A DNA stretch of 64,000 bases, taken from NCBI GenBank assembly GCA_031431195.1, contig JANPCU010000011.1, positions 4,318-68,317 of the forward strand, in the 5' to 3' direction. A program made the translations under genes and the position numbers. The notes below the pieces were generated by a model. That model worked only from the letters and a program-made list of their open reading frames with translations. It did not search any database and was not told the DNA's origin. Position 1 is the stretch's first letter. Each line of letters starts with the position of its first letter. The stretch is from TH-plancto1 sp031431195. Lineage in GTDB: Bacteria > Planctomycetota > Planctomycetia > Planctomycetales > Planctomycetaceae. Positions 46,913 through 56,115 of this stretch are shown piece after piece.

Positions 46913-47269
46913 ATGGCTACTGATCCTTGGTCGCGCCCTTCGATGGATGACCTCCGTCTGGTTCTCGAAAGTATTGGCAAGTCCGATGTCGAACATGAAC
47001 GAAACGCAGAGCGTTTGGATCTGTCGGTGCCTGCTGAGATCCAGACCACTCGCGGCAATACCATCTCCGCGATGACCCGCGAGATCAGCCGTTTCGGGAT
47101 CGGCATGTTACACCGGGGCTATGTGACTCCGGGAGACGTGACCGTACGGATGGCCAGTGAAACCCGCCAGTTCGAATATCGCGTGAAGCTGGAGTGGTGC
47201 ATGCCCTGTGACAATGGCATGTTCATCAGCGGTGGTCGTTTTCTGAGCCAGAAGTCCGTCACGACGTGA
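46913..47269 (+). CDS. PilZ-domain protein
   Basis: A 118-residue protein, from the ATG at 46913 (GTG at 46901 is an alternative). The sequence ERNAERLDLSVPAEIQ gives the RxxxR motif and EISRFGIGML the (D/N)xSxxG-like motif of PilZ domains, which bind cyclic di-GMP. The first residue of the second motif is Glu in place of Asp/Asn, so binding is likely but not certain. Beta strands follow as expected (TRQFEYRVKLEWCMPCDNGM). It is a stand-alone domain. Confidence 0.85.
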   Translation: MATDPWSRPSMDDLRLVLESIGKSDVEHERNAERLDLSVPAEIQTTRGNTISAMTREISRFGIGMLHRGYVTPGDVTVRMASETRQFEYRVKLEWCMPCDNGMFISGGRFLSQKSVTT

Positions 47270-47868
47270 TCCTCGGATCTGTCGGCCCAGCAAAGCAATA
47301 GCCCGCGCTCAAGCCAGACGTGTTCAATCTCCGCCGTGAGCAGTTGTTCCCGCGCCATTCACCGTGGAGCCCCCTCGGGGGGAACTGAGATACCCAGAGA
47401 TCCGAGCCGGATCTCTGGGTTGAACTTGTTGCCAGATCAATCGGTCTGGACCGTCGCGGCCCGCAAGAACCCGCTGGCGTTCTACGCTTCCCTGTGCGAA
47501 AAAACGGCAACAGCCACGAATGACAATTGGTACTCCTCGACCGTCCACATCGGTTCGCGGGTCTCGACTGGCTCACACCGGCGTAACGCGGCATCAAAGC
47601 CCAACGCCTCGCCTGAGCTCTCGATCCGAACTCCCGGCGACAGGTCTGGCATCCGGCCAAGATCGATGCGTTGGCCCCGCATCCGGCCCGGCCCGCTCCT
47701 CACAGCCACGTCCGTAGGCAATTCACCCCGCCAGTAGAGACAGGGAGCCGAGGAACAGCTGCCGATTTTTCTGACGCACGCGCGGGTGAAGGTTGGGGAC
47801 GGATATGGGGGGAAGAAGCCGATACAATCATTTCAGGACATCACCCCCTTCTACATTTTGAGTTCCTC
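47270..47868. other. Intergenic region with hairpin
   Basis: About 600 bases upstream of the large secreted-protein gene. A perfect hairpin at 47392-47420 (ACCCAGAGATCCG / CGGATCTCTGGGT, 3-base loop) lies 120 bases after the PilZ gene. A 79-codon minus-strand frame (47482-47721) has coding-like base use but no recognisable product. Confidence 0.45.
47392..47420. terminator. Strong hairpin downstream of the PilZ gene
   Basis: Perfect 13-base arms (47392-47404 and 47408-47420) and a 3-base loop, followed by TGAACTTGTT on the plus strand. It may terminate the PilZ transcript, although 120 bases is far. Confidence 0.5.
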
Positions 47869-50610
47869 ATGCGCCAGGCTTTGGTCCTGTCCCGATTCTG
47901 GATGACCGCTCTGTTGGCACTGGTCGGAGTGCAGCACTCGAAGGGGCTCGTTGATGGACAGGCCGGGGAGGTCGCCTTCGACTTTCGTCAGCCGGGATCT
48001 GACCAAGGCTGGAAGGCAACGCACGATGTGGAACTCTCCGGATCGAACGAGGGACTGCGGGTCGCGATCACGGGCAGTGATCCGTACTTCACCGGGCCAA
48101 TCCTGAAGACTCCGCCCGTGGGACGGCTTATCGTCCGGATCTCCCTGCGCTCCGACACCGGCGGGGGCGGGCAGCTGTTTTATGATGTGGATGGCCCGCG
48201 CGAGGAACACTCGGTACGGTTCTCGGTTCCTGCCGGAGTGATGACAGAGGTTTTTCTGCCGCTGCCAGAGGTGGGGCCAGAAATCCGGTTCCGTCTCGAC
48301 CCACCGGGGACTGCGGGCGAGTGCATGATCGAGTCGATCCGCGTCGTGTCGGGCCTCGATACCACTTGGCCCGCTTGGGAGCCGATACCCCGCCCGACCG
48401 GAGAGGATGTGGCGGTTCTCAGCAGCGGCACGTTGGAGCTGCGGTTCTCGAAAACGAAGTACGGCGTGTTTGAGATCATCGTTGATGGTCGCCCGATGGG
48501 GACGAGCGGCGTGCTGCCTCAGGTTGCTGTCGAGCATGCTGGCCAAGTCGTCTGGCTTGGGCTGGAGAACGATCAGTTCGAGCAGCTGGGCGAGCACAGG
48601 CTGCGCATGACCGCGAGCGCGAAGCTGCCGGGCGGGGGCGTTCTGGAACTCGAACAACAGTTCATCCGCACGCTCGAGGGCCAGATCGAGGGGGAAGCTG
48701 CGCTGTCGACCTCGACGGTGTGTCAGCTGGTTTACGCCCCGTTGCTGCTACTATTTCCGGGAGACGGAACCTTCGGCGATCAGAAGGGACAAGCGATCTT
48801 TCCCGGTGTCGAGTACCTCGATAATGAACCGAGCAGTTCGGATGCTGATGTCGATGCCGCGCGGTCTGTGCGCCGAGTCCCCGCCGCTCACAAGATCACA
48901 TTCCCGCTGATGGCGGTGCAGGCCGAGGGCCGGTATCTAGGACTCATTTGGGAGCCGCAGGCCGATGTCGCAGCGCTGTTCGATTCCCCTGATCGGCGGT
49001 TCGGAACGAAGTCGCATGTCCTGGGGCTGATCGCTCCAGGAGCGACGGATGGACGCCGGGAAGATGGTCAGGAACTGCCGAGTCTGGCCTCGACCGTCCA
49101 ACCGGATCATCCGATTCGCGTGACAGCCCGATTGTTCGCCGAGCGGGGTGATTCGGTCATTCCCGCAGTCCAAAAGTCTGTCGAGTGGAAGGGCCTTCCG
49201 GAGCTGCCGCCTCAACCCACCCTCAATCAGTTCGCGAGACGGCTCAGCGTGGGTTGGCACAATACCTCGCTGCGAGACGGGACGAAGTTTCGTCATGCCA
49301 TCGCGAGGGATGCGTTCCCGGGGCAACCGGCGGCGGATGCGATCTGGATGATGCGGCAACTGGCGGACATCATGCAGTTCGAGGGGTTATCGTCCTCGCC
49401 ATTCTGGGCGGTTCAGCTGCGAAGAACGGCCGAGGAGTCACTCGCTGCGCTTCCTCCGGGACAGTTACATCATGCCACAGTCGGTCACATCCGCAGCCCG
49501 AATGCCACACTGCTGCTGGGTGATCCACTGGAGGGGATGCAGCAAGCTCGCGAGGTCGCCCAGGGGCAACTGAACCGCCTCGGCCCGGAGGGAAAACTGG
49601 AGTACGTCCGCGACCCGAACCGACCGGACTTTGCCCGCACGCATTGGTCGAAGGAGGCCAGCGGACTCGCGGCACCGGTGGTCGCGCGGGCCCTCGCAGA
49701 AGCGGCGTTCTCGGGGGATCAGACCCTGATCGATCAGGCCATCGCCCAGCTGCGAAAGCTCGATAAGTACACAAACACGGTGCCGCGCGGGGCGCAGACC
49801 TGGGAGATCCCACTACATACACCGGACATCCTGGCGTCGGCCCATCTCGTGAAAGCGTACACGTTGGGGTACGAGCTAACGCGCGATCCGAAGTTCCTGG
49901 AGCAGGCGAAATACTGGGCCTGGACCGGCGTGCCGTTTGTCTATCTCCAGCCCCAGTTCCCAGTCGCCGAGCATCAAGTCGGCCCCTACGCCACGATCGC
50001 GGTTTTGGGGGCGACGCACTGGGACAGCGTGCTGTGGATCGGCCTCCCCGTGCAGTGGTGCGGTTTGGTGTATGCCGATGCCTTGCAGCACCTCAACCGG
50101 TATGACGAGTCGGGGCCGTGGAATAAGATTGCCGCCGGGATCGTGCTGTCGGGGATTCAGCAGACATATCCGAATGGCCCGCATGAAGGGCTGCTGCCGG
50201 ACTCGTTCAATCTCCTGGGGCAATCGCGAAATCCAGCGGACATCAACCCTGGGACTTTGCAGGTTCCGGCCATGCGGTTGCTCGGTGGAAGAGTGTGCTA
50301 CGATGTGCGAAAAATCGTGGAGTCCGGCTGGACGATTCACGCTCCAGCGGAGATCGTTCTGGGGGAAGCCTCTAAGACGCGAGTGGCCTTCTCTCTGCAA
50401 ACACGGGCATCTGATCCGTATTCGATTCTCGTTCACGGATTGAAGGCCCAACCCAAGGTCGAGGTGCGGCGTCCGGGACAGGGTGATTTGGCGATTCAAG
50501 CTTGCGCGCTCGACGAGCGTTTTGACCTGGCCACCGGGACTCTGATCCTCAAACTCGCTGGCCGTTGCGAAGTGACCCTCGATACCTCCGAACCCGCGAA
50601 GGCCCCCTGA
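47869..50610 (+). CDS. Large secreted protein with beta-sandwich and helical domains
   Basis: A 913-residue protein from the ATG at 47869; in-frame sequence further upstream lacks coding character. A hydrophobic start (WMTALLALVGVQ) suggests export. Residues about 25-150 resemble a carbohydrate-binding beta-sandwich (GEVAFDFRQPGSDQGWKATH), followed by a second beta-rich part (LELRFSKTKYGVFEIIVDGR), and from about 480 a helical region with Trp/His/Tyr-rich turns (LHTPDILASAHLVKAYTLGY; KYWAWTGVPFVYLQPQFPVA) like an (alpha/alpha)-barrel. The layout suggests a polysaccharide-active enzyme, but I cannot place its family or catalytic residues. The next gene overlaps its stop. Confidence 0.75.
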   Translation: MRQALVLSRFWMTALLALVGVQHSKGLVDGQAGEVAFDFRQPGSDQGWKATHDVELSGSNEGLRVAITGSDPYFTGPILKTPPVGRLIVRISLRSDTGGGGQLFYDVDGPREEHSVRFSVPAGVMTEVFLPLPEVGPEIRFRLDPPGTAGECMIESIRVVSGLDTTWPAWEPIPRPTGEDVAVLSSGTLELRFSKTKYGVFEIIVDGRPMGTSGVLPQVAVEHAGQVVWLGLENDQFEQLGEHRLRMTASAKLPGGGVLELEQQFIRTLEGQIEGEAALSTSTVCQLVYAPLLLLFPGDGTFGDQKGQAIFPGVEYLDNEPSSSDADVDAARSVRRVPAAHKITFPLMAVQAEGRYLGLIWEPQADVAALFDSPDRRFGTKSHVLGLIAPGATDGRREDGQELPSLASTVQPDHPIRVTARLFAERGDSVIPAVQKSVEWKGLPELPPQPTLNQFARRLSVGWHNTSLRDGTKFRHAIARDAFPGQPAADAIWMMRQLADIMQFEGLSSSPFWAVQLRRTAEESLAALPPGQLHHATVGHIRSPNATLLLGDPLEGMQQAREVAQGQLNRLGPEGKLEYVRDPNRPDFARTHWSKEASGLAAPVVARALAEAAFSGDQTLIDQAIAQLRKLDKYTNTVPRGAQTWEIPLHTPDILASAHLVKAYTLGYELTRDPKFLEQAKYWAWTGVPFVYLQPQFPVAEHQVGPYATIAVLGATHWDSVLWIGLPVQWCGLVYADALQHLNRYDESGPWNKIAAGIVLSGIQQTYPNGPHEGLLPDSFNLLGQSRNPADINPGTLQVPAMRLLGGRVCYDVRKIVESGWTIHAPAEIVLGEASKTRVAFSLQTRASDPYSILVHGLKAQPKVEVRRPGQGDLAIQACALDERFDLATGTLILKLAGRCEVTLDTSEPAKAP

Positions 50611-50861
50611 TGACTGACCCGACTCCTCCACTGAAGTGGCTGCGACGCAGCTTGGCCACATTCGTCGGTCTGCTGGCAGTGACGCTGGTCTGCGGGCTGC
50701 TGTGGGGCTTGCTGTCGTCAATGGGCGATAGCGTCGGCACCCGAGCGTTTCAGGGGGCGACGATCGCGTTCGCTGGGCTGAGCGGGGTGAGCGGAATTGC
50801 GTTGCTGATCGGCACAGCGTGGGGTGTGACGCGCTGGATGGAGCGGACGGAGTCTCGCTGA
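50610..50861 (+). CDS. 83-residue two-span membrane protein
   Basis: Its ATG shares one base with the stop of the large secreted gene (TGATG), so translation is coupled. Two hydrophobic helices (TFVGLLAVTLVCGLLWGLLS and ATIAFAGLSGVSGIALLIGT) are joined by a short loop, with basic or charged ends. The function is unknown; an accessory role to the upstream protein is inferred from the coupling alone. Confidence 0.7.
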   Translation: MTDPTPPLKWLRRSLATFVGLLAVTLVCGLLWGLLSSMGDSVGTRAFQGATIAFAGLSGVSGIALLIGTAWGVTRWMERTESR

Positions 50862-51290
50862 GTTAAGAAAGCCCAGGGGTTGCAACCCCTTGGGCTTGAC
50901 GTGTTGTACACGTATCGTGCTTCCACGACTGTCAATAAAAAACCGCCGGAACTCCGAGGGGGAGGAGCACCGGCGGCTGCGAGAATGGGCGGGCGTGTTT
51001 CTGGAGAGACCATTCACGAGGGACGGCTCGCTCGGCCACGGTGAGGAACCGCAGTCGAAGCATGCCGACTTAGCAACCCGCAACGCCGAAGAGATTCTCC
51101 GGTAATACATTCATCGGGTGGGACGGGAGTCGAGTCCTGCAAATTCTGCCGAAATCCGATTGTGCGGGCTGTGCCGCACTGGCAATACTTGAAAGATTCG
51201 GGTGTCGAGTTTCGGAGACAGGTCGCAGCTGCCTCAGCCCCAGCAGCCACAGATGCCGGCCCCCTCGCGATGACAATGAACTACCCGGAA
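50862..51290. other. Intergenic region between convergent genes
   Basis: About 430 bases. Apart from the terminator hairpin at 50869-50897 I see no gene, tRNA or repeat copy. Confidence 0.5.
50869..50897. terminator. Hairpin after the small membrane protein
   Basis: AAGCCCAGGGGTTGCAACCC followed by CTTGGGCTT: near-perfect arms with one mismatch, eight bases after the stop codon. A good candidate terminator for the operon starting at 47869. Confidence 0.7.
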
Positions 51291-52064
51291 TCACCGATGA
51301 GCGAGTGACCCGTAGTAGAGTTCCGTGTCGCAATCCAATGGAACGCGACCGTCGAATGTATGTGTTAGGAAGACCCGCTCCAACTCACGGAGCATCGGGA
51401 CATGCTGGGGATGACCCGCTGCGGGAGCATAGGATGACGAGAGCAGTCGACCACGCAGCCCCTCAAAGTCAACGCTCTGTGAATACGGAAATGTACGAGT
51501 CAGATAATGATCACCTCCAAAGAAAGTCGACAGTAACACCGCATCGACTCGTGTATGGTTGACCTGCTCGTAATCAGGACTGAATTTCAGCAGCAGCTTC
51601 TCATAGTCCCTCAAAAACGCTGTGGACTCCGTTCGACGCTTATTCCAGAACAGCGCGACCAACCCCTGTGGTGTCAGGATGCGAGTGAACTCCGCTCGCG
51701 TCCGCTCCACGTCAAACCAATGAAATGCCTGACCTGCCACGACGAGGTCGATTGATCCACTGTCCAAAGTGGTCGCTTCAGCCGTCGCGTCGACACTCCG
51801 AAAGCGAGGTTCCTCTCGAAACCTCGCCTCTGCTGCTGCACGCATCTCCCGATTCGGTTCAACACTGTAAACCTGGCAGCCGAGCCGAAGAAACAGCTCG
51901 GAGGAGATGCCCGTTCCGGATCCGATATCTGCCACCACCGAAGCCGGGTTGAGTCCCGCCTCTGAGACCAGGGCCTGCACCAAGGAGTCGGGATAACTCG
52001 GGCGATACCGTACGTAGTCCGCAACTCGGTCGGAAAACCGTGAAGTGGAATCCGAGACTGGCAT
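51291..52064 (-). CDS. Class I SAM-dependent methyltransferase
   Basis: A 257-residue protein from the ATG at 52064 (a TTG at 52091 is possible). The N-terminus FSDRVADYVRYRPSYPDSLV and the SAM-binding motif I VVADIGSGTGISSELFLRLG are typical of UbiE/COQ5-like methyltransferases (Methyltransf_11), followed by YSVEPNREMRAAAEAR (acidic residue that binds the ribose), DLVVAGQAFHWFD and ILTPQGLVALFWNK. The substrate cannot be told from sequence. It is downstream of pilT-like gene order but reads the same way as pilT. Confidence 0.92.
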   Translation of the reverse strand: MPVSDSTSRFSDRVADYVRYRPSYPDSLVQALVSEAGLNPASVVADIGSGTGISSELFLRLGCQVYSVEPNREMRAAAEARFREEPRFRSVDATAEATTLDSGSIDLVVAGQAFHWFDVERTRAEFTRILTPQGLVALFWNKRRTESTAFLRDYEKLLLKFSPDYEQVNHTRVDAVLLSTFFGGDHYLTRTFPYSQSVDFEGLRGRLLSSSYAPAAGHPQHVPMLRELERVFLTHTFDGRVPLDCDTELYYGSLAHR

Positions 52065-52105
52065 GGTGCGGTTCCGCTCGTGGAGGGACAATGTTGCCCG
52101 GCCCC

Positions 52106-53299
52106 TTACAGCATCGCCGACCCCTTCACGTCGATGCCCTTGATCATCATCTTCAGCTCTTCCACGTTCGGCGACACTTCAAACGCCGTCGGACGGTCGA
52201 TGTACTCCTTCTTGATGAAGTGGTAGATCGAGTCGTTGAACAGCTGCATGCCTTCTTCTTTGCCCAGGCGGATGGCTGCGGAGAGCTTTTCGTCTTTGCC
52301 TTCGAGGATCAGCTTCTTGACGGTGCCGTTGAAGATCATCAGTTCGATGATCGGCACACGCTTCGGCTTATCGACGATGGTCGCCAACAGTTTCTGTGCG
52401 GCGATGGCCTTCATGTTGAAGCCCATTGATGAGCGCAGCGCGCGGTGCATGTCCTGCGGGAAGAGGTCGAGAATACGACCAATCGTGGACGGAGCAGACG
52501 ACGCATGGATCGTGCCGAACACCAAGTGGCCCGTTTCGGCGGCATGGATGGCCGTTTCGAAGGTGTCCTTGTCTCGCAATTCCCCCACGAGCATGATATC
52601 GGGATCCTGACGCACAGCCCCCTTCATGGCCACATGGAAGTCAGCGGTGTCCTGGCCCAGTTCGCGCTGGTTGATGAGGGCTTTATCCTGTGTGTACACG
52701 AATTCGATGGGGTCTTCGATCGTCAGAATGTGGACCCGCTTGCGGTGGTTGATGTAGTCGAGCATCGACGCGATCGTCGTCGACTTGCCCGACCCGGTCA
52801 CCCCGGCCAGTAGCACCATCCCCTGCTCATAGTCGCACAGGCTCGCCATCACCGGCGGCAGATAGAGTCCCTCGAAGTTCGGAATGTTCAGTTCGACCTT
52901 ACGCGCGACCAGTCCGGGCCGGCCGAGCTGTCGCAACAAGTTCACACGGAACCGCCAGTTCTTCCCCTCGTAGTGGACGATGTGCGAGAAGTCGGCCCCG
53001 CCGGTCTCGGCCATCACATACTTGTTGCGTTCGTCCATCACCTCGAGAAACATCCGCCACATCTGCTCTTCGCTGATCGGCGGCATGTCGGTTTCGCGGA
53101 GGGTCCCGCGCATCCGCAGGATCATCGGCTTGCCCACCTGGAGATGCATGTCCGAGGCCTCCAGCTTGATCTGCATCTTGAAGAGCTTGTTGATCTCGGG
53201 CTCGACCCCCGCTGTGCCGACGGTAATCGGAGCCAGAATCCGCGCGACATCGTCTTTGGAAAGTGCCACTTTAGGTTGTGATGATCCGCCGCCAGCCAT
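52106..53299 (-). CDS. pilT: Type IV pilus retraction ATPase PilT-like
   Basis: A 397-residue secretion-superfamily ATPase. Motifs: Walker A GVTGSGKST at 166-174, Asp box ILTIEDPIEFVYTQD near 191, Walker B DPDIMLVGELRD at 232-243 and the His box HAAETGHLVFGTIHA near 252. The N-terminal DMHLQVGKPMILRMRG strand is typical of PilT, not of PilB. An extra 40-residue N-terminus rich in Ala/Gly/Ser precedes it. Twitching motility or pilin recycling is likely. No other core pilus gene is in the window, although two DUF1559 prepilin-like genes lie 17-20 kb away. Confidence 0.94.
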   Translation of the reverse strand: MAGGGSSQPKVALSKDDVARILAPITVGTAGVEPEINKLFKMQIKLEASDMHLQVGKPMILRMRGTLRETDMPPISEEQMWRMFLEVMDERNKYVMAETGGADFSHIVHYEGKNWRFRVNLLRQLGRPGLVARKVELNIPNFEGLYLPPVMASLCDYEQGMVLLAGVTGSGKSTTIASMLDYINHRKRVHILTIEDPIEFVYTQDKALINQRELGQDTADFHVAMKGAVRQDPDIMLVGELRDKDTFETAIHAAETGHLVFGTIHASSAPSTIGRILDLFPQDMHRALRSSMGFNMKAIAAQKLLATIVDKPKRVPIIELMIFNGTVKKLILEGKDEKLSAAIRLGKEEGMQLFNDSIYHFIKKEYIDRPTAFEVSPNVEELKMMIKGIDVKGSAML

Positions 53300-53740
53300 G
53301 AGTGTACTCCGGGATTCGTGAACGAAGAGGCATATTCAATTGTGGATGAACTGAGTCGAGCCGTGACTTCTGGGCAGGTCTTGCGACCCGTGGAAATCAA
53401 TGTGGGCCAGATGTGTCTCTCACATTTTCACGAGCGACACCACAATTGGCAATTGCTCCTCAAAAAGAGTGTGGAGACCGCCGGAATGAGTATGCCCGGC
53501 TCGTGCCAGACTGACGGATAAACACCCCAGCTGCTGTCCTGTCTGGTGATGCTGCCAGACAGCGTCCCCCGGTCGACCACGGGCTCCCTCCGAATTGACT
53601 TCGGTGTCAGATCCAGCTCGGCTCCGCCGTCAGATCCCGCTTGGCTGGAATCGCCCGCAGCCGGTCCGCGCCCTCCGGATGTCGCCCGGTCTGAACCTCC
53701 AGGAACAGGTCGTCTTTCCCGGCGGAAATCCGGCGTGTGG
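53300..53740. other. Intergenic region between pilT and the next gene
   Basis: About 440 bases. A short hairpin, CTGTCTGG / CCAGACAG, lies at 53539-53562. Otherwise nothing is recognised; the region should carry the pilT promoter. Confidence 0.45.
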
Positions 53741-54211
53741 TCATTCGTGATCCTCGACCCACCGCTGCGGTGGCCCGGCCAGAAACCCGTCCGGCACCTC
53801 CAACGAACAGGTGATCTCGTCGAATACCGGTTGCAGCAATTCGAGTTCGTCGTCGGTCCCCTGGCACGTCACGAGCACTGTGCAATGAGCCGTCCGAAAC
53901 GCCCGCAGCTCGGCCCGGTTCAGGAGTTCAAAGCAGACGAACTCGATGTCGCGGCCCAACCCCGGATGATGGGCCAACTCGGTGGAGATGTCGAACACGT
54001 CGACCTCGTCGTACAGCTCCATAAACGTGTCAACTGCTGCTTCGAGCAACTCCTCGACCTCGGGCCGATCCTCCAGCACCGTCGTCGACCAGAACCCCGT
54101 CTCGCTGGGAGTCACTGTAATCGTGACGCACCCCTCTCCCGGCTCCTCGGTCAACGACCAGTCAGCGGGGTAGCGGAAGAGCAGGCCGTGATTTTGGTAG
54201 AGCTTGGTCAT
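53741..54211 (-). CDS. DUF1795/PsbP-like hypothetical protein
   Basis: A 156-residue acidic protein from the ATG at 54211. The opening GLLFRYPADWSLTEEPGEGC is the strand pattern of PsbP/DUF1795 domains (a 'FRYP..W' start), followed by a long helix (EVEELLEAAVDTFMELYDEV) and ELAHHPGLGRDIEF. No signal peptide, so it is probably cytoplasmic. The role is unknown. Confidence 0.75.
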   Translation of the reverse strand: MTKLYQNHGLLFRYPADWSLTEEPGEGCVTITVTPSETGFWSTTVLEDRPEVEELLEAAVDTFMELYDEVDVFDISTELAHHPGLGRDIEFVCFELLNRAELRAFRTAHCTVLVTCQGTDDELELLQPVFDEITCSLEVPDGFLAGPPQRWVEDHE

Positions 54212-54588
54212 GAGTAGTCGGACGATCCGATATGGCCCGTCCCCGATCAACGTTCGAGTGTAGAAAGCGGGTCACATGGGGCGGTGACGGCTCACTCCGT
54301 GTGAGCCCCACTGGCTGGCCCGGGTTGCCGCTCTGAGCGACCTGCGTGCCGTGAGGCGAAAGGTTAACGCGCAGACCAGTCCCACAGCAAGAACCTCTTC
54401 CGGGAGGGAGACGGGTACGGGGTGGCACTGACTAGACCTTTGGTCTGGCATCGTGAAACGAGCGAACACCCGGCGACCTCGGTGCTCTCGGTGCATCTGG
54501 TTTGGAGAGTCAACCGCCCGCACCCGACGACCGCGAATCGTGCGCTTGCCGAGAGTCTAAAGCAGACTCACCATCGCTCTTCAATCGG

Positions 54589-54641
54589 CACAGACAGGAT
54601 TGTCTGTGCCACTCCCAGTGGGGCAGACATTCCTGTCTGCA
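54589..54641. repeat. 'CACAGACAGGAATGTCTGTG' element, copy 2
   Basis: CACAGACAGGATTGTCTGTG, spacer ACTCCCAGTG-like, then GGGGCAGACATTCCTGTCTG. It has the same order of arms as at 37617-37672; the loop has drifted. Confidence 0.8.
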
Positions 54642-54762
54642 CGATTCATCGATCCGGAGGGTTGTCCGATGTCATACTGTCCGAGGTTTCTCCGTGCCTC
54701 CATGGTGAATTCCTCCCGGAATTGTGGACTATACTCAGCGCGGGGGGGAAACGAGACATCTT

Positions 54763-54837
54763 CGTAGGACGGACGTCCTCGTCCGTCCGTGTGGAACACC
54801 GGGGGGAGCGACGGACGAGGACGTCCGTCGTACGCCT
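54763..54837. repeat. 'CGTAGGACGGACGTCCTCGT' inverted repeat, copy 2
   Basis: Arms at 54763-54787 and about 54811-54834, with a G-rich loop. The flanks (GAGACATCTT before and GTGAAGTATC after) match the copy at 42980-43051, giving about 120 shared bases. Confidence 0.85.
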
Positions 54838-55377
54838 CAATCGAGCCCGCGTGAAGTATCATCTGTGCCAATCTGGGAAATCTGTGGACCAAATCGTGCC
54901 GGATCGAGATTCTCCAATAAAGAGTATTGATCAGTAGATTACACAGATTTACGCAGATTCCACAGGGGCAGCTGAGGCCCGTCGCGACGCTCGATAAGGC
55001 GGGCGTCGGGGTCGGCAGTTGGGCGGAGAGAAGTGTGGAGGCGAGCCGCCCGAGGTTGACAACGGGCCACTCGGGACCAACCGTTCTCGTTCGAGTGATT
55101 CAACCGTGGGCAGACAGCCATGGATTTGCCCCATGCACTACGTGTCGAGTTTTCACACCTCGCGGCGTGGGGCGCACGGCTGTTTCAAGCTGGGTCAAGG
55201 CATTGGCCACTCACAAACCGCACAGCCCCTACAATCGGCCCCCCGTGACAAATCCATGTATCCGGATCACTCAAAGACTTCATATTCCCGTTGACCTGAC
55301 TCTCGCTCCATTCGTACAAGTAGTCGCTGTTTGAGGCGTCACGTGGCCGCATGCCCATCCATGTGTGGAGGATTTTC

Positions 55378-55992
55378 ATGTCACGCATTGGTCTTTGGGT
55401 ACTGGTGTGCCTGGGAATCCTGTCCGGAGTCTGTTTCGCCGAGGGAGAGGTTCGTGAAGTCTCCTTGGCCAGGATTGTCCGTGTGGACAAACCCCGCGAG
55501 TGGAAGTTCCTCGTGCTGCATCACACAGCGACCGAGGCGGGCAGCGTCGAGAGCATTGATGCGGCGCATAAGCTGCGGAAGGATGCTGACGGGAATCCGT
55601 GGCGCGGGATCGGTTACCACTTCTTGATTGGCAATGGCCACGGGATGAAAGACGGCGAGGTCGCAGCGACCTTTCGCTGGAAAGAGCAGAGCGATGGGGC
55701 TCACGCTGGGAACGCGAAGTACAACGCGCAAGGCATCGGCATCTGCCTGGTCGGCAACTTCGAGGACGCCCCGCCGACTCCCGCCCAGCTGATGTCTCTG
55801 CGAGAACTCATGACCTCGCTGCGGACTCAGTGCCGGATTGAAGCCGCAGGAATCGTCCGGCATACCGATGTCAAACAGACCGCTTGCCCTGGCAAACATT
55901 TTCCCTGGGACACCTTAATCGGTGCCAAAGAGTTGAGTTCGAAACCGAAAGACGGTGCTGCTAAACTGGTTCGAGTCGGTCGATCCGAGTGA
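55378..55992 (+). CDS. N-acetylmuramoyl-L-alanine amidase (Amidase_2/PGRP type), secreted
   Basis: Cleaves the bond between muramic acid and the stem peptide. From the ATG at 55378 (GGAGG upstream) it has 204 residues. Signal peptide IGLWVLVCLGILSGVCFA; zinc and catalytic residues in KFLVLHHTAT (His), DGAHAGNAKYNAQGIGICL, and VRHTDVKQTACPGKHFPW (His and Cys). It fits the idea that planctomycetes have, and turn over, peptidoglycan. A short Lys/Ser tail follows the domain. Confidence 0.93.
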   Translation: MSRIGLWVLVCLGILSGVCFAEGEVREVSLARIVRVDKPREWKFLVLHHTATEAGSVESIDAAHKLRKDADGNPWRGIGYHFLIGNGHGMKDGEVAATFRWKEQSDGAHAGNAKYNAQGIGICLVGNFEDAPPTPAQLMSLRELMTSLRTQCRIEAAGIVRHTDVKQTACPGKHFPWDTLIGAKELSSKPKDGAAKLVRVGRSE

Positions 55993-56115
55993 TCGTGGCT
56001 GCAGCTGAATGAAGCGCAGGCCTGGCGCGAGTGAGTTTCCACTGGTCGATCCCCCTCGACTGGTTCAAAACCACAAATCCATGGATTGGGTTTCTCACAC
56101 AGGAGGTTTTTCCGG

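Larger units (their letters stand above)
54212..55377. other. Large repeat-bearing intergenic region
   Basis: Almost 1.2 kb without a believable gene between divergent genes. Within 54589-54960 it holds three different repeat families found elsewhere in the window. The first and last 300 bases show nothing I recognise. Confidence 0.55.

Noticed and set aside
47482..47721. 79-codon minus-strand frame with coding-like base use
   Set aside because: It starts with TTG, lacks a ribosome-binding site and matches nothing I know. It could be a remnant, but the evidence is too thin.
51120..51150. tRNA-like T-arm (GGGAGTCGAGTCCTGC)
   Set aside because: No acceptor, D or anticodon stem can be folded around it.
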